64,000 bases of DNA from Blattabacterium cuenoti (GTDB taxonomy: Bacteria > Bacteroidota > Bacteroidia > Flavobacteriales > Blattabacteriaceae): the NCBI RefSeq assembly GCF_014251555.1, contig NZ_CP059190.1:143377-207376 (forward strand). The letters are read 5' to 3'. The notes beneath the pieces are model-generated. The model did no database searches. It was not told where the DNA came from and saw nothing but the letters and a program-made list of their open reading frames with translations. Made by a program: the position numbers and the translations under genes. This document shows, piece by piece, positions 9,738 through 19,350 of this stretch (position 1 is the stretch's first letter; every line of letters begins with the position of its first letter).

Positions 9738-10360
9738 AATATATAAATATATACGGTCAAAAAAGAAATGTTGGAAAAAAAGCTGTTCATTCTATTCGAC
9801 TTTCTGGAAAAATACCATGTATTTTGTATGGAAAAAATATGAATATTCCATTTTTTACTTCATTAGAAAGTTTAAAAAAAATAGTGTATACAACGGAAAG
9901 ATATGGAGTAATTATTCAAATAGATAATCAAAATATAAATGCAGTTCAAAAAGAAATACAATTTGATCCTATTAGTGACAAAATATTGCATGCAGATTTT
10001 TTTCAAATTGATGAATCAAAGCCTATTGTCTTAGAAATTCCTGTAAAATCTTTTGGAAGACCTATTGGAGTTTCTAAAGGAGGAGAATATTATTCTCCAA
10101 TTAGAAAGCTAAAAGTTAAAGCTTTTCCATCTCATATTCCAGAATATATAAAATTAAATATTGGTTCTTTAGATATAGGAGATAGAATAACAGTTGAAGA
10201 TCTATATAAGGATCAATATGTTATATTGCACCCATCACATACACTTATAGCAAGAGTGAAAAATTCCCGCATAAATATTAAAGATCAAAAAGAAAAAGAA
10301 GATCAAAAAGAAAAAGAAGATCAAAAAGAAAAAGAAGATCAAAAAGAAAAAAATAAATAA
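9734..10360 (+). CDS. rplY: 50S ribosomal protein L25/Ctc
   Basis: This is the longer Ctc form of L25, which binds 5S rRNA. Residues 1 to about 90 are the RNA-binding L25 domain (SIRLSGKIPCILYGKN, then EIQFDPISDKILHADFFQID). The beta-sheet extension follows up to about 175. The C terminus is a highly charged tail made by a DNA tandem repeat, DQKEKE repeated about four times. The start overlaps the prs stop (ATGA), and the stop shares one base with the tadA ATG (TAATG). The prs-rplY order is widespread in bacteria. Confidence 0.95.
   Translation: MKYINIYGQKRNVGKKAVHSIRLSGKIPCILYGKNMNIPFFTSLESLKKIVYTTERYGVIIQIDNQNINAVQKEIQFDPISDKILHADFFQIDESKPIVLEIPVKSFGRPIGVSKGGEYYSPIRKLKVKAFPSHIPEYIKLNIGSLDIGDRITVEDLYKDQYVILHPSHTLIARVKNSRINIKDQKEKEDQKEKEDQKEKEDQKEKNK
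10283..10350 (+). repeat. 18-bp tandem repeat in the 3' end of rplY
   Basis: The unit GATCAAAAAGAAAAAGAA is repeated three times exactly (10283-10336) and a fourth time partially, diverging near 10351. Each unit is six codons (DQKEKE), so gain or loss of units keeps frame and only changes the length of the charged L25 tail. It is a likely strain-variable locus. Confidence 0.93.
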
Positions 10361-10809
10361 TGTCTAAAGATCTTTATTTTATGAAAATAGCTTTAAAAGA
10401 AGCTTTTATTGCTTTTCATAAAAATGAAGTTCCTATAGGAGCAGCAATAATATATGAAGATGTGGTTATAGCAAAAGCTCATAATTTAACTGAAACTTTT
10501 AGTAACATAACCGCACATGCAGAAATGTTGGTAATTAACTTAGCTTCTAATTATTTGAAAAATAAATACATAAAAAAATGCACATTATATGTCACTCTAG
10601 AACCATGTATTATGTGTGCAGGAGCTTTATTTTGGTCCCAAATAGGAAGAGTAGTTTGTGGAGCTAATTCTAGAAGAGGATTTTTGTATTCTGGTATTAG
10701 ATTACATCCAAAAACTAAATTTGTATCTGGAATTATGAAAAATCAATGTAGAGCTCTGATCCAAAAATTCTTCTTTTTTAAAAGAATTCATAAGCATAAA
10801 ATTAGATAA
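10360..10809 (+). CDS. tadA: tRNA-specific adenosine deaminase
   Basis: The enzyme converts A34 of tRNA-Arg(ACG) to inosine, an essential wobble modification. The zinc and catalytic site is complete: HAEM (His53, Glu55) and PCIMC (Cys83, Cys86), in the TadA context TLEPCIMCAGALFWSQIGRVV. The 149 residues are normal. It is the third gene of prs-rplY-tadA, overlapping rplY by one base. Its 3' end overlaps the opposing dedA gene by eight bases. Confidence 0.95.
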   Translation: MSKDLYFMKIALKEAFIAFHKNEVPIGAAIIYEDVVIAKAHNLTETFSNITAHAEMLVINLASNYLKNKYIKKCTLYVTLEPCIMCAGALFWSQIGRVVCGANSRRGFLYSGIRLHPKTKFVSGIMKNQCRALIQKFFFFKRIHKHKIR

Positions 10810-11449
10810 GAGCCTTTTTCTTTATTTTAAGTTTCAGAATAATCGGTAAAGTTGTAGTAAATACGATTAACAAAATAATCCATTCAAGATGATTTTTTAA
10901 TTCAGGAAAACTTTTATCTAGATAATGTCCAGCCAACATAATAGAAAAAGTCCAAGCAAGCGCTCCGATAATATTATATATCATAAATTTTTTGAAATCG
11001 ATACGGATTGCTCCTGCTACAATAGGAGCAAAAGAACGAAACATTGGAAGAAAACGACTCATAATCAATGCTGTTGTTTTGTATTTATTATAAAATAATT
11101 TTGCCAGAATAAGATGTTTCTTCTTAAAAAAAAAGGAATCCTTTTTTTTATATAACAAATTACCGGATTTATATCCTAACCAATATCCTTGCACGTTTCC
11201 AAGAATAGCTACTCCCGCTACAATTAAAATGATGACAAAGAAAGGGACATCATAAAAATTTTTGCATAAATCTTCTCCAAAAATTCCAGCAGTAAACAAC
11301 AAAGAATCTCCGGGCAAGAAAAATCCGATAAAAAATCCTGTTTCTGCAAAAACTATTGCTAAAAGAATAAACAAAGCTGTATTTCCAAAATATAAAAATA
11401 TCCATCTAGGATTGAATAAATGCTGAAAAAAATCCCAAAAATCAGACAT
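10802..11449 (-). CDS. DedA family membrane protein
   Basis: This is a polytopic inner-membrane protein of the DedA/VTT family, members of which act as lipid scramblases or transporters in envelope maintenance. It shows the family hallmarks: FAETGFFIGFFLPGDSLLFTAG near the N terminus (about 31-52) and the later RFLPMFRSFAPIVAGAIRI segment, with several hydrophobic spans. I prefer the ATG at 11449 (MSDFWDFF) because relatives begin there; the frame stays open to 11485. A lysine-rich cytoplasmic stretch lies at an A/T homopolymer region near 11126-11149. The exact substrate is unknown. Confidence 0.9.
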   Translation of the reverse strand: MSDFWDFFQHLFNPRWIFLYFGNTALFILLAIVFAETGFFIGFFLPGDSLLFTAGIFGEDLCKNFYDVPFFVIILIVAGVAILGNVQGYWLGYKSGNLLYKKKDSFFFKKKHLILAKLFYNKYKTTALIMSRFLPMFRSFAPIVAGAIRIDFKKFMIYNIIGALAWTFSIMLAGHYLDKSFPELKNHLEWIILLIVFTTTLPIILKLKIKKKALI

Positions 11450-11545
11450 ATTACAAATATGAGAAACAAAATTCAATATTTCCATTTTTTAGAAAGAAAA
11501 AAACCTAAAAAAATATTTATTTTCATACTCAAAAAATATGTTTTT

Positions 11546-11665
11546 ATGGAGTATTTATTCAAATTTATTAATATTTTAGGATGGATTCCTAATATATTTT
11601 TTTTAATAGTAGGGTTTCTCTTTATGATTTTTTGGTTGTACAAAATATTTCATTTTATTGATTAA
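11546..11665 (+). CDS. Putative 39-residue membrane protein
   Basis: A short frame between dedA and aroB encodes 39 residues with one strong hydrophobic span (WIPNIFFLIVGFLFMIFWLY) and an acidic end. The frame is open upstream to 11420, but the extra residues overlap the opposing dedA start and are basic and unlike a coding extension. It resembles the short single-span proteins found as hypothetical genes in flavobacteria, but I cannot name a family with certainty. The candidate aroB -33 element lies within its last codons. Confidence 0.45.
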   Translation: MEYLFKFINILGWIPNIFFLIVGFLFMIFWLYKIFHFID

Positions 11666-11685
11666 TAAAAAATTAGTTAATTTTG
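11658..11685 (+). promoter_or_regulatory. Candidate aroB promoter (-33 TTG, -7 TAATTTTG)
   Basis: TTG at 11658-11660 and TAATTTTG at 11678-11685 are separated by 17 bases, which fits the Bacteroidetes promoter pattern. Transcription would begin near 11692, so aroB translation must start at the ATG at 11704 or 11710 and not at the TTG at 11683. Confidence 0.55.
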
Positions 11686-11709
11686 TTCAGTAAAGCCAAA
11701 TGCATGCGA

Positions 11710-12783
11710 ATGAAAAATAGTGATAGAGGGGAGTTCATATACTTTCATGAAAAAGCTTATGAAATGCTAAAAAATTATCTACTGAACCAAGTAGATTCCA
11801 TAAAAAATACATTCATTTTAGTGGATGACAGAACTCATCAACATTGTCTTCCTATTCTTTTATCTCATATAGATTTTTTAAAAGAATCTAATTTGATTCA
11901 AATAAAATCAGGAGAAGAAGAAAAAAATATTCATACATGCATTCAAATATGTAAAAATCTAGAAAAATTTAAAGCAAATAGAAAAAGTTTAATCCTCAAT
12001 TTAGGAGGAGGAGTTATAACAGATATAGGTGGATTTGTAGCTTCTATATTTAAAAGAGGAATTCGTTTTGTGAATATTCCTACTACTTTGTTAGGAATGG
12101 TTGATGCCGCTGTGGGAAACAAAACAGGTGTTAATTTAGATTCAATTAAAAATGAAATAGGATCTTTTTATATTCCAGAATTTTTAATTATTGATACTTA
12201 TTTTTTGAAAACTCTTCCTAAAAAAGAAATTATTTCTGGAATGGCTGAAATGTTTAAACATGGTTTAATAGCGAATAAAGATTTTTGGATGAAGATGAAT
12301 CAAATAAAAGATTTAAATGATATAGATGTAAATCAATGGCATCATTTAATTTATCAATCTATATTGATCAAACAGAAAATTGTGGACCAAGATCCCAAAG
12401 AAAAAGGATTAAGAAAAATACTTAATTTCGGACATACCATTGGACATGCTTTAGAAAGTTATTTTCTGAATGCTGAAAAAATATTACATGGGATAGCTGT
12501 CATCATGGGAATGATTTGTGAATCTTGGATTTCATACAAAATTAATGGTTTACCTATTTCTGATTATGAAAACATTAAATCAACATTTTCTGAATTATAT
12601 CCAATGCAAAAAAAAATTTATGGTTTATCTGATTCAGAAATCGAAAAAATATTGATGATCATGGAATATGATAAAAAAAATGAGAAGAACAAAATTCAAT
12701 TTTCTTTATTAAAAGAAATAGGAAAATGTTCCTATAATTGTCAAGTTACACATTCCTTAATCAAGGAATGTTTTTTGAAATAA
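11710..12783 (+). CDS. aroB: 3-dehydroquinate synthase
   Basis: AroB cyclises DAHP to 3-dehydroquinate, the second step of the shikimate pathway to aromatic amino acids. The NAD-binding segment LNLGGGVITDIGGFVASIF, the substrate stretch PTTLLGMVDAAVGNKTGVN and the zinc-ligand region LNFGHTIGHALES are all present. From the chosen ATG the protein is 357 residues. Two upstream in-frame starts exist: ATG at 11704, and TTG at 11683, which would lie inside the predicted -7 box. The alignment of the N terminus with flavobacterial AroB favours 11710. Confidence 0.95.
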   Translation: MKNSDRGEFIYFHEKAYEMLKNYLLNQVDSIKNTFILVDDRTHQHCLPILLSHIDFLKESNLIQIKSGEEEKNIHTCIQICKNLEKFKANRKSLILNLGGGVITDIGGFVASIFKRGIRFVNIPTTLLGMVDAAVGNKTGVNLDSIKNEIGSFYIPEFLIIDTYFLKTLPKKEIISGMAEMFKHGLIANKDFWMKMNQIKDLNDIDVNQWHHLIYQSILIKQKIVDQDPKEKGLRKILNFGHTIGHALESYFLNAEKILHGIAVIMGMICESWISYKINGLPISDYENIKSTFSELYPMQKKIYGLSDSEIEKILMIMEYDKKNEKNKIQFSLLKEIGKCSYNCQVTHSLIKECFLK

Positions 12784-12848
12784 ACATTTTTTTCTTAATT
12801 CATTAATATTCTTTATATTATTAAATAATCTCATAATTTCTATAAAAA

Positions 12849-15317
12849 ATGAGTGAAGGAGAAAAAGAAGAAAAATTGGTTCCCATCAATATAGAAGATG
12901 AAATGAAATCATCTTATATAGATTATTCTATGTCTGTTATTGTGTCCAGAGCTCTTCCTGATGCAAGAGATGGATTAAAACCTGTACATAGAAGAGTCCT
13001 TTATGGGATGTATCAATTAGGAATTTTATCTAACAGTTCCTATAAAAAATCGGCTCGTATTGTTGGAGAAGTTTTAGGAAAGTATCATCCACATGGAGAT
13101 ATTTCTGTTTACGATACCATGGTTCGTCTGGCTCAAAAATGGACTCTTCGTTATCCATTAATAGATGGACAGGGAAATTTTGGTTCATTAGATGCAGATC
13201 CTCCTGCAGCTATGCGTTATACAGAAGTCAGAATGAAACAAATATCTGAAGAAATGTTGTTGGATATAAAAAAGAATACAGTAGATATGCAATTGAATTT
13301 TGATGATTCTTTAGAGGAGCCAACAGTTTTGCCTACACGGGTTCCTAATCTTTTGATCAATGGATCTTCTGGAATTGCAGTTGGAATGGCTACTAATATT
13401 CCTCCTCATAATTTAAAAGAGACTATAAATGCTATTTGTGCTTATATAGACAATAACAATAATTTATCTGTAGAACAGATTATGAAATACATTAAAGCTC
13501 CAGATTTTCCAACAGGCGGAATCATTTATGGATATGATGGAGTTAAAAATGCTTTTCACACCGGAAGAGGTCGTATTGTTTTGCGTGCAAAAGTTCATTT
13601 AGAAGAAATTCAGGGAAGACAATGTATTGTAGTAGATGAAATTCCTTATCAGGTGAATAAAGCTGATATGATCACTAAAACTGTAGGATTAATGAAAGAA
13701 GGAAAAATGGAAGGAATTTTTCAAATTCGTGATGAATCGGATAGAAATGGATTGCGTATTGTTTATATTCTTAAACAGAATACAAACCCCCACATTCTAT
13801 TGAACAAATTATTTCAATATACTTCTCTACAAACTTATTTCAATGTCAATAATATAGCTCTAGTTAATGGAAAACCTGTTCAATTAAATATAAAGGATTT
13901 TATTCAACATTTTGTGGATCATAGACATGATGTTATTATTCGTCGTACTAAATACGAATTAGAAAAGTGTAAAAATCGTGTTCATATATTGATAGGTTTT
14001 TTTAAAATATTAGATCATTTGGATCTTATGATCCAACTGATTAAAAAATCTAAAAATCATCATGAAGCTTGTTCCACACTGATTAAAAAATTTAAAATAT
14101 CAGAAGATCAATCTAAATCCGTTTTAGATATGCGTTTACAAAGTCTAACCTCTTTAGAACTAGATAAATTGAAAAAAGAATACGATGAACTTGTAAAAAA
14201 AATAGAGTTTTTTCAAAATGTTTTAGTCCAACATTCTATAAGAACTAAAATTATCAAAGAAGAACTTTTAGATATCAAAAAAAAATATCAAGATTCACGT
14301 CGAACACAGATCAATTATTCAGGGAGTCAAGTCCATATAGAAGATTTAATTGAAAACGAACAAGTGGTTTTAACTATTTCCCATGCTGGTTATATCAAGA
14401 GAACTTCTTTATCAGAATACAAACGTCAAGGAAGGGGAGGAGTAGGAAATAGAGGAGCCACAGCCAGAGAATCTGATTTTTTCAAACATTTACTTATAGC
14501 AACGAATCATCAGTATATGCTTTTTTTTACAGAAAAAGGAAAATGTTTTTGGTTAAGAGTATATGAAATTCCAGAAGGATCCAAAATTTCTAAAGGAAGA
14601 GCAATCCAAAATATTATTCATCTTCAACAAGATGATAAAGTTAATGCTTACATATTAACGGGAGATCTGACCAATAAAGAGTACGTTAAAGATTATTACG
14701 TTATGATGGTTACTCAAAAAGGTATTATTAAAAAAACATCTTTAGAAAATTACTCTCGTCCTCGAAAAGATGGAATTAACGCCATTATAATTCGTAAAGG
14801 AGATTCTTTATTAGAAGCTATTTTAACTAAAGGAGATAGTCATGTTTTTATTGCTGTAAAAAGTGGAAGAATTATTCGTTTTTCAGAAAATAAAGTACGC
14901 TCAACTGGAAGAACTTCTTCTGGAGTAATAGGAATTAATTTTACAGTTAAGAATGATATAGTGATTGGAATGATATGTGTGGATGGAGAAGATAAAGGAA
15001 ATTTGTTGGCAGTTTCTGAAAAAGGATTTGGAAAAAGGTCCCATCTAAAAGATTATCGAATCACTAATCGTGGTGGAAAAGGAATAAAAACAATAAATAT
15101 TACTCAAAAAACAGGTGATTTAATTGCTATCAAGTATGTTACAGATCAAGATGATCTGATGATTATTAAAAAATCAGGAATTATTATACGTATACCTATC
15201 TCAGACATAAGAGTTATGGGAAGAACGACTCAAGGTGTTAGATTAATTAACTTAAAAGAAAACGATGCTATAGCTGATGTAGCAAAAGTTTATAAACCTA
15301 TTATTGGTTTTCATTAA
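12849..15317 (+). CDS. gyrA: DNA gyrase subunit A
   Basis: GyrA is the DNA-cleaving subunit of the type II topoisomerase that introduces negative supercoils. The N-terminal winged-helix and tower domains (about 1-490) carry [11 protein letters not shown] and the active-site tyrosine Tyr124 in AAMRYTE. The C-terminal beta-pinwheel (about 500-822) includes the gyrase-specific GyrA box [10 protein letters not shown]. In the quinolone-resistance region the sequence reads GDISVYDT, with Ile85 where E. coli has Ser83. The length of 822 is normal. The 3' end overlaps the opposing protease gene by 17 bases. No promoter box could be assigned in the 65 bases upstream. Confidence 0.97.
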   Translation: MSEGEKEEKLVPINIEDEMKSSYIDYSMSVIVSRALPDARDGLKPVHRRVLYGMYQLGILSNSSYKKSARIVGEVLGKYHPHGDISVYDTMVRLAQKWTLRYPLIDGQGNFGSLDADPPAAMRYTEVRMKQISEEMLLDIKKNTVDMQLNFDDSLEEPTVLPTRVPNLLINGSSGIAVGMATNIPPHNLKETINAICAYIDNNNNLSVEQIMKYIKAPDFPTGGIIYGYDGVKNAFHTGRGRIVLRAKVHLEEIQGRQCIVVDEIPYQVNKADMITKTVGLMKEGKMEGIFQIRDESDRNGLRIVYILKQNTNPHILLNKLFQYTSLQTYFNVNNIALVNGKPVQLNIKDFIQHFVDHRHDVIIRRTKYELEKCKNRVHILIGFFKILDHLDLMIQLIKKSKNHHEACSTLIKKFKISEDQSKSVLDMRLQSLTSLELDKLKKEYDELVKKIEFFQNVLVQHSIRTKIIKEELLDIKKKYQDSRRTQINYSGSQVHIEDLIENEQVVLTISHAGYIKRTSLSEYKRQGRGGVGNRGATARESDFFKHLLIATNHQYMLFFTEKGKCFWLRVYEIPEGSKISKGRAIQNIIHLQQDDKVNAYILTGDLTNKEYVKDYYVMMVTQKGIIKKTSLENYSRPRKDGINAIIIRKGDSLLEAILTKGDSHVFIAVKSGRIIRFSENKVRSTGRTSSGVIGINFTVKNDIVIGMICVDGEDKGNLLAVSEKGFGKRSHLKDYRITNRGGKGIKTINITQKTGDLIAIKYVTDQDDLMIIKKSGIIIRIPISDIRVMGRTTQGVRLINLKENDAIADVAKVYKPIIGFH

Positions 15318-17412
15318 AATCACGCAAGATGTTAACACATTCTGAGACAAAAAAATCTTTTATCAAATTTCTTTTCCATTCTTGTTGTTCTTTCAATTCT
15401 GATTTCTTTTCACTTAAAATAATTTTATAAGAAGGAGGAAAGGCACGTAATCCATATATATTTAAATAATTTTTTAGTTTATTAAAATTTTCGTTTCTTG
15501 TTTTTATTTTTTTATTCTCAGAATAGAATTTTTTCCAGTTTAAAGAAAATCGTTTTTTCTTTGAAAATTTTTTCTCTAATGATTGTATAGTTTTATAAAT
15601 GGTCATTAAATCCTTATTTTTCTTCAAACGGTTAATACTTTTAATTTTAACATTTTCTAAATTATTTATTCTTATTTGATTCCAATAGTGAAAAGGAATG
15701 GGATTTATATTATCCCATTTCATAGAATTTGGTTGATTTTTTTCCATAAGTTTTAAAGATGTATTACTTATATTACTCGGAATAACTATATCTGAATTAA
15801 CTCCTTTTAATTGAGTAGAACTTCCATTCACACGGTAAAATTTACTGATAGTAAATTTTAAAGTTCCAAATTCTTCATTGGAAAATAAAAATCGATTTAA
15901 TGGATAAATAGTTTGAACTGTTCCTTTTCCATATGTTTGAGCGCTCCCAACAATAATTCCTCTCTTATAATCGGCTATAGCTGCAGCAAGAATTTCAGAG
16001 GCAGACGCTGATAGTTCATTAACAAGAACTACAAGTGGACCTGTCCATAGTATTTTTTCATGATTGTTTTTTAATATCTTTTTTTTCTTATGATATTGAC
16101 CTATTTGGACAATGGGAACTTTTCCTAAAAAAAAACCAGCAATTTCTATTACAGTCTCTAAAGAACCTCCTCCATTATTTCTTATGTCTAGAATGAGACC
16201 TTTTATATTTTCTTTTTTTAATTCTTGAATAATTTTTTTTATATCTTTAGCTGCATTTCTTCCATTCTTGTTTTCCGGATTAAAATAAAATTCAGGCAAA
16301 CAGATCAAACCATATTTATTTTTATTTTTATCCAATATCATAGCACTTTTTGCAAAAATTTCTTTTTTTTCTATGACATCTCTGGTTAAGATAACTTCTT
16401 CTATAGAACCATTCTTCTTTTGAATAGTTAGTTTGACTTTGCTACCTTTTTTTCCTCTAATCAAACGAATGGAATTTTCCAATAACATCCCTACAATATT
16501 TTCAGATTCTGAATTGAAATCTTTTGCTACTCGTATAATTTTATCTCCTATTTCTATTTTTTTGCTTTTCCATGCGGGAGAACCTACAATAAGTTTGACA
16601 ACTGTGGGATATCCTTTATCATCTTGTAAATCTATCCCTATTCCTTCTGTTTGTCCAGATATGTTTAAATCAAAAATTTCTTTTTCTTTAGGAGATAAAT
16701 AACTAGTATGAGGATCATATTGGGAAGTTATAGTATTTACATACATAGAAAACCAGTCAAATTTTTTTTTCCTTTTTAATTTTCTTAAATATTCCCGAAT
16801 ATATTCTTCTACTTTTTTTCTAGAGATTTTTTCTTCATTAAGAAATGCTTTTTTCCCAATTTTTTGTTTCGAAATATTTAAATTTTTTTGATTAATAGAA
16901 GTTATGATTTCTAGTAAAGTCAAATATTTTAAATATTTTCTCCATTTTTCAATCCATTCTTGATAATTTTTTGGATAATAAATTTCTTTTTCAATAAAAT
17001 ACATTTCTTCTTTATTAAAATCAAAAGGTTTTTTTAAGATTTGAAAACATATGGATTCCACTTTTTTTATTCTTTGATAAAAACGTTTGATAATAATATT
17101 GAAAAACGTAGAATTTCCATGAATCCAAAAATCATCTATTTTGTTTTTATATAAAGACAAATCTTCTATATCTTTTTGCAGAAAAAAACGTTTTTGATTG
17201 TCTAATTTTTCAAAATATTTATTATATACTTTTTGTGAAAAATCATTATTAATAGAAATGGGATTTGGATGCAAAAAGTGAAGTGTTTTATATATTGTTT
17301 TGAGTATTAAATGATTCTTTTCTTGTTCTCCTAATGGAGAACAAAAACTCAATAAAAAAATGAAATTGAAACCAATTATTATGTACTTAAGTTGTTTGAT
17401 TTTAGGAATCAC
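15301..17412 (-). CDS. prc: Carboxy-terminal processing protease (tail-specific protease, S41)
   Basis: This is a periplasmic or membrane-anchored serine protease that trims or degrades proteins from their C terminus. An N-terminal hydrophobic span (about 9-24), ending in SFC, may be a signal anchor or a poor lipobox. A PDZ domain lies around residues 240-325 ([18 protein letters not shown]). The S41 catalytic domain follows, with the nucleophile region [13 protein letters not shown] and the general-base lysine in TYGKGTVQ. The large N-terminal domain and long lysine-rich C-terminal domain (about 540-703) fit the Prc/Tsp type rather than short CtpA. The frame is intact over 703 residues. Confidence 0.92.
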   Translation of the reverse strand: MIPKIKQLKYIIIGFNFIFLLSFCSPLGEQEKNHLILKTIYKTLHFLHPNPISINNDFSQKVYNKYFEKLDNQKRFFLQKDIEDLSLYKNKIDDFWIHGNSTFFNIIIKRFYQRIKKVESICFQILKKPFDFNKEEMYFIEKEIYYPKNYQEWIEKWRKYLKYLTLLEIITSINQKNLNISKQKIGKKAFLNEEKISRKKVEEYIREYLRKLKRKKKFDWFSMYVNTITSQYDPHTSYLSPKEKEIFDLNISGQTEGIGIDLQDDKGYPTVVKLIVGSPAWKSKKIEIGDKIIRVAKDFNSESENIVGMLLENSIRLIRGKKGSKVKLTIQKKNGSIEEVILTRDVIEKKEIFAKSAMILDKNKNKYGLICLPEFYFNPENKNGRNAAKDIKKIIQELKKENIKGLILDIRNNGGGSLETVIEIAGFFLGKVPIVQIGQYHKKKKILKNNHEKILWTGPLVVLVNELSASASEILAAAIADYKRGIIVGSAQTYGKGTVQTIYPLNRFLFSNEEFGTLKFTISKFYRVNGSSTQLKGVNSDIVIPSNISNTSLKLMEKNQPNSMKWDNINPIPFHYWNQIRINNLENVKIKSINRLKKNKDLMTIYKTIQSLEKKFSKKKRFSLNWKKFYSENKKIKTRNENFNKLKNYLNIYGLRAFPPSYKIILSEKKSELKEQQEWKRNLIKDFFVSECVNILRDFNENQ

Positions 17413-17477
17413 AATTATGTTTTTGTTTGAAAAATAGTAGTAAAATTATTATATAAATAGTTTTTTTCTGTAAAAAA

Positions 17478-18329
17478 ATGAATAAAAAACCAATTATTTT
17501 AGTCACAAATGATGACGGAATTATAGCTCCAGGTATTAGAGCACTTGTTCATGCTATGAATCCTTTAGGAGACGTGTATGTTGTTGCTCCAAATAAGCCT
17601 CAGTCTGGAGTAGGACATGCCATAACTATGAATACTGTGTTGTATTGCGATTCTGTTAAAATAGATAATGGGAATCAAAAAGAATGGGAATGTTCAGGAA
17701 CACCGGTAGATTGTGTGAAATTAGCTATTAATAAAATTCTTCCAAGAAAGCCTGATATTTGTGTATCAGGAATTAACCATGGATCAAATTCTTCTATAAA
17801 TATCATGTATTCTGGAACAGTTTCCGCTGTTATTGAAGCTAGTATAGAAGGAATTCCATCTGTAGGATTTTCTCTATTGGATTTTGATTGGAATGCTGAT
17901 TTTGAACCATCAAAAAAATATGTTTATAGAATTGTTAAAAAAATACTTTATAATCCTATTCCAGAAAAAATAATTAGTCTGAATGTTAATATTCCAAAAT
18001 TGAAAAAAGAACAAATCAAAGGAATTAAAATATGTAGACAAGCAGGGTCTAAATGGAAAGAAAGTTTTGATAAACGATCCAATCCGAAAGGAAGAACTTA
18101 TTATTGGTTAGTAGGTGATTTTGTTAATTTTGATGAAAAAATAGATACAGACGAATGGGCATTAAAAAACGGATATGTGTCTATTGTTCCTATTCAATTT
18201 GATTTAACAAATTATCCTATATTAAATGTTTTAAAATCCTGGAATTTTGTATTATTTATTTTCTTTTGGATCCATTTTCTGATTTTGAATATGAATATTA
18301 AAATATATAGCCAGTGTCATCTTTTTTAG
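17478..18329 (+). CDS. surE: 5'/3'-nucleotidase SurE
   Basis: SurE is a metal-dependent phosphatase acting on nucleoside monophosphates. The metal site NDDG (residues 10-13) and the motifs PNKPQSGVGHAITM, CSGTPVDCVK and SGINHGSNSSINIMYSGTVSAA-like segment are clear. Family members of this type end soon after the segment QFDLTNYPILNVLKSW. Here the frame continues for about 25 hydrophobic residues and runs 16 bases into ruvB. The added tail looks like accidental readthrough after loss of the original stop, not a domain. The 65-base gap to the divergent prc gene shows no clear promoter box. Confidence 0.93.
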   Translation: MNKKPIILVTNDDGIIAPGIRALVHAMNPLGDVYVVAPNKPQSGVGHAITMNTVLYCDSVKIDNGNQKEWECSGTPVDCVKLAINKILPRKPDICVSGINHGSNSSINIMYSGTVSAVIEASIEGIPSVGFSLLDFDWNADFEPSKKYVYRIVKKILYNPIPEKIISLNVNIPKLKKEQIKGIKICRQAGSKWKESFDKRSNPKGRTYYWLVGDFVNFDEKIDTDEWALKNGYVSIVPIQFDLTNYPILNVLKSWNFVLFIFFWIHFLILNMNIKIYSQCHLF

Positions 18330-19285
18330 AAGGATCTTTAAACCCAAAAAAAATTAAAGATTTTGTTGGACAACATGATATATTAGAAAATTTAAAAATT
18401 TTTATTCTAGCCGCTAAAAAAAGAAAAGACGCCTTAGATCATATTTTGTTTCATGGGCCTCCAGGATTAGGAAAAACAACACTTGCTCATATTGTAGCTA
18501 ATGAATTATGTGTTAATATTACTGTTACTTCAGGATCTGTTTTAGATAAACCAGGAGATTTAGCTGGATTACTAATTCATTTAAAATTAAATGATGTTAT
18601 TTTTATTGATGAAATTCATCGACTTTCTCCAATCGTTGAAGAATATTTGTATTCGGCTATGGAAAATTACAAAATAGATATTATTATAGATTCTGGATCT
18701 AACGCTAAATCAGTACAAATAGATTTATCTCCTTTTACTTTAATAGGAGCAACTACCAGATCTGGATTGCTTACAGCTCCTATGCGATCTAGATTCGGGA
18801 TCAATTTTCGTCTTGGTTATTATGAAAAGGAACTATTGAAAAATATTGTAAATCGAAGTGCAAAATTACTAAATATTCCAATTACGGAAGAAGCTTCTTA
18901 TGAAATCGCTAATAGGAGTCGTGGTACTCCACGTATAGCTAATGCTTTACTTCGTAGAATTCGTGATTTTGCACAAATAAAAGGAAATGGGACTATTGAT
19001 ATCAATATATGTAATTTAGGATTACAAGCTCTTAATGTAGATAAAAATGGATTGGACGAAATGGATAACAGAATTCTTTTATCTATTATAGATCATTTTA
19101 AAGGTGGACCTGTGGGAATTAATACTATAGCGACAGCTGTTAGCGAAAATTCAGATACGATAGAAGAAGTTTATGAACCTTTTCTTATCAAAGAAGGATA
19201 CTTAATTAGAACACCTAGAGGAAGAAAAGCTACAAAACTGGCGTATCAACATCTAAAACGAGATTTAAATCTAAAAAAAAAATGA
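18314..19285 (+). CDS. ruvB: Holliday junction branch migration helicase RuvB
   Basis: RuvB is the AAA+ motor that, with RuvA, migrates Holliday junctions. Walker A is GPPGLGKTT, Walker B is DEIH, and the sensor segment GATTRSGLLTAPMRSRFG and the C-terminal winged helix RTPRGRKATKLAYQHL are intact. The only available start is the GTG at 18314, because in-frame stops lie at 18308 and 18299. This gives 323 residues, about 15-20 shorter at the N terminus than relatives. Upstream of those stops the same frame reads LDPFSDFEYEY, resembling the lost leader (relatives have LDP there). RuvX, at 46.5 kb, is often called a putative resolvase; no ruvC is seen here. Confidence 0.93.
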   Translation: MSSFLEGSLNPKKIKDFVGQHDILENLKIFILAAKKRKDALDHILFHGPPGLGKTTLAHIVANELCVNITVTSGSVLDKPGDLAGLLIHLKLNDVIFIDEIHRLSPIVEEYLYSAMENYKIDIIIDSGSNAKSVQIDLSPFTLIGATTRSGLLTAPMRSRFGINFRLGYYEKELLKNIVNRSAKLLNIPITEEASYEIANRSRGTPRIANALLRRIRDFAQIKGNGTIDINICNLGLQALNVDKNGLDEMDNRILLSIIDHFKGGPVGINTIATAVSENSDTIEEVYEPFLIKEGYLIRTPRGRKATKLAYQHLKRDLNLKKK

Positions 19286-19314
19286 AATATTTTTTATTAT
19301 CTGTTTATAACAAT

Positions 19315-19322
19315 TAACTTTG
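19315..19322 (+). promoter_or_regulatory. Candidate -7 element of the purine cluster promoter
   Basis: TAACTTTG matches TAnnTTTG and lies 28 bases before the purA ATG, giving a leader of roughly 20 bases. The -33 region is T-rich but lacks an exact TTTG. It is the only consensus box found in the 65 bases before the 15-kb purine block, so it is the best candidate for driving it. Confidence 0.42.
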
Positions 19323-19350
19323 TTGAAAACTATCAAAATGTATAAATGTC

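Noticed and set aside
11127-11149. 11-bp hairpin with A and T runs, like a terminator
   Set aside because: It lies in the middle of the dedA coding region and encodes a Lys/Phe-rich stretch, so it is explained by AT-biased codons.
11420-11545. N-terminal extension of the 39-residue membrane protein
   Set aside because: It overlaps the opposing dedA start region, is highly basic, and lacks any coding character; the ATG at 11546 begins right before the hydrophobic span.
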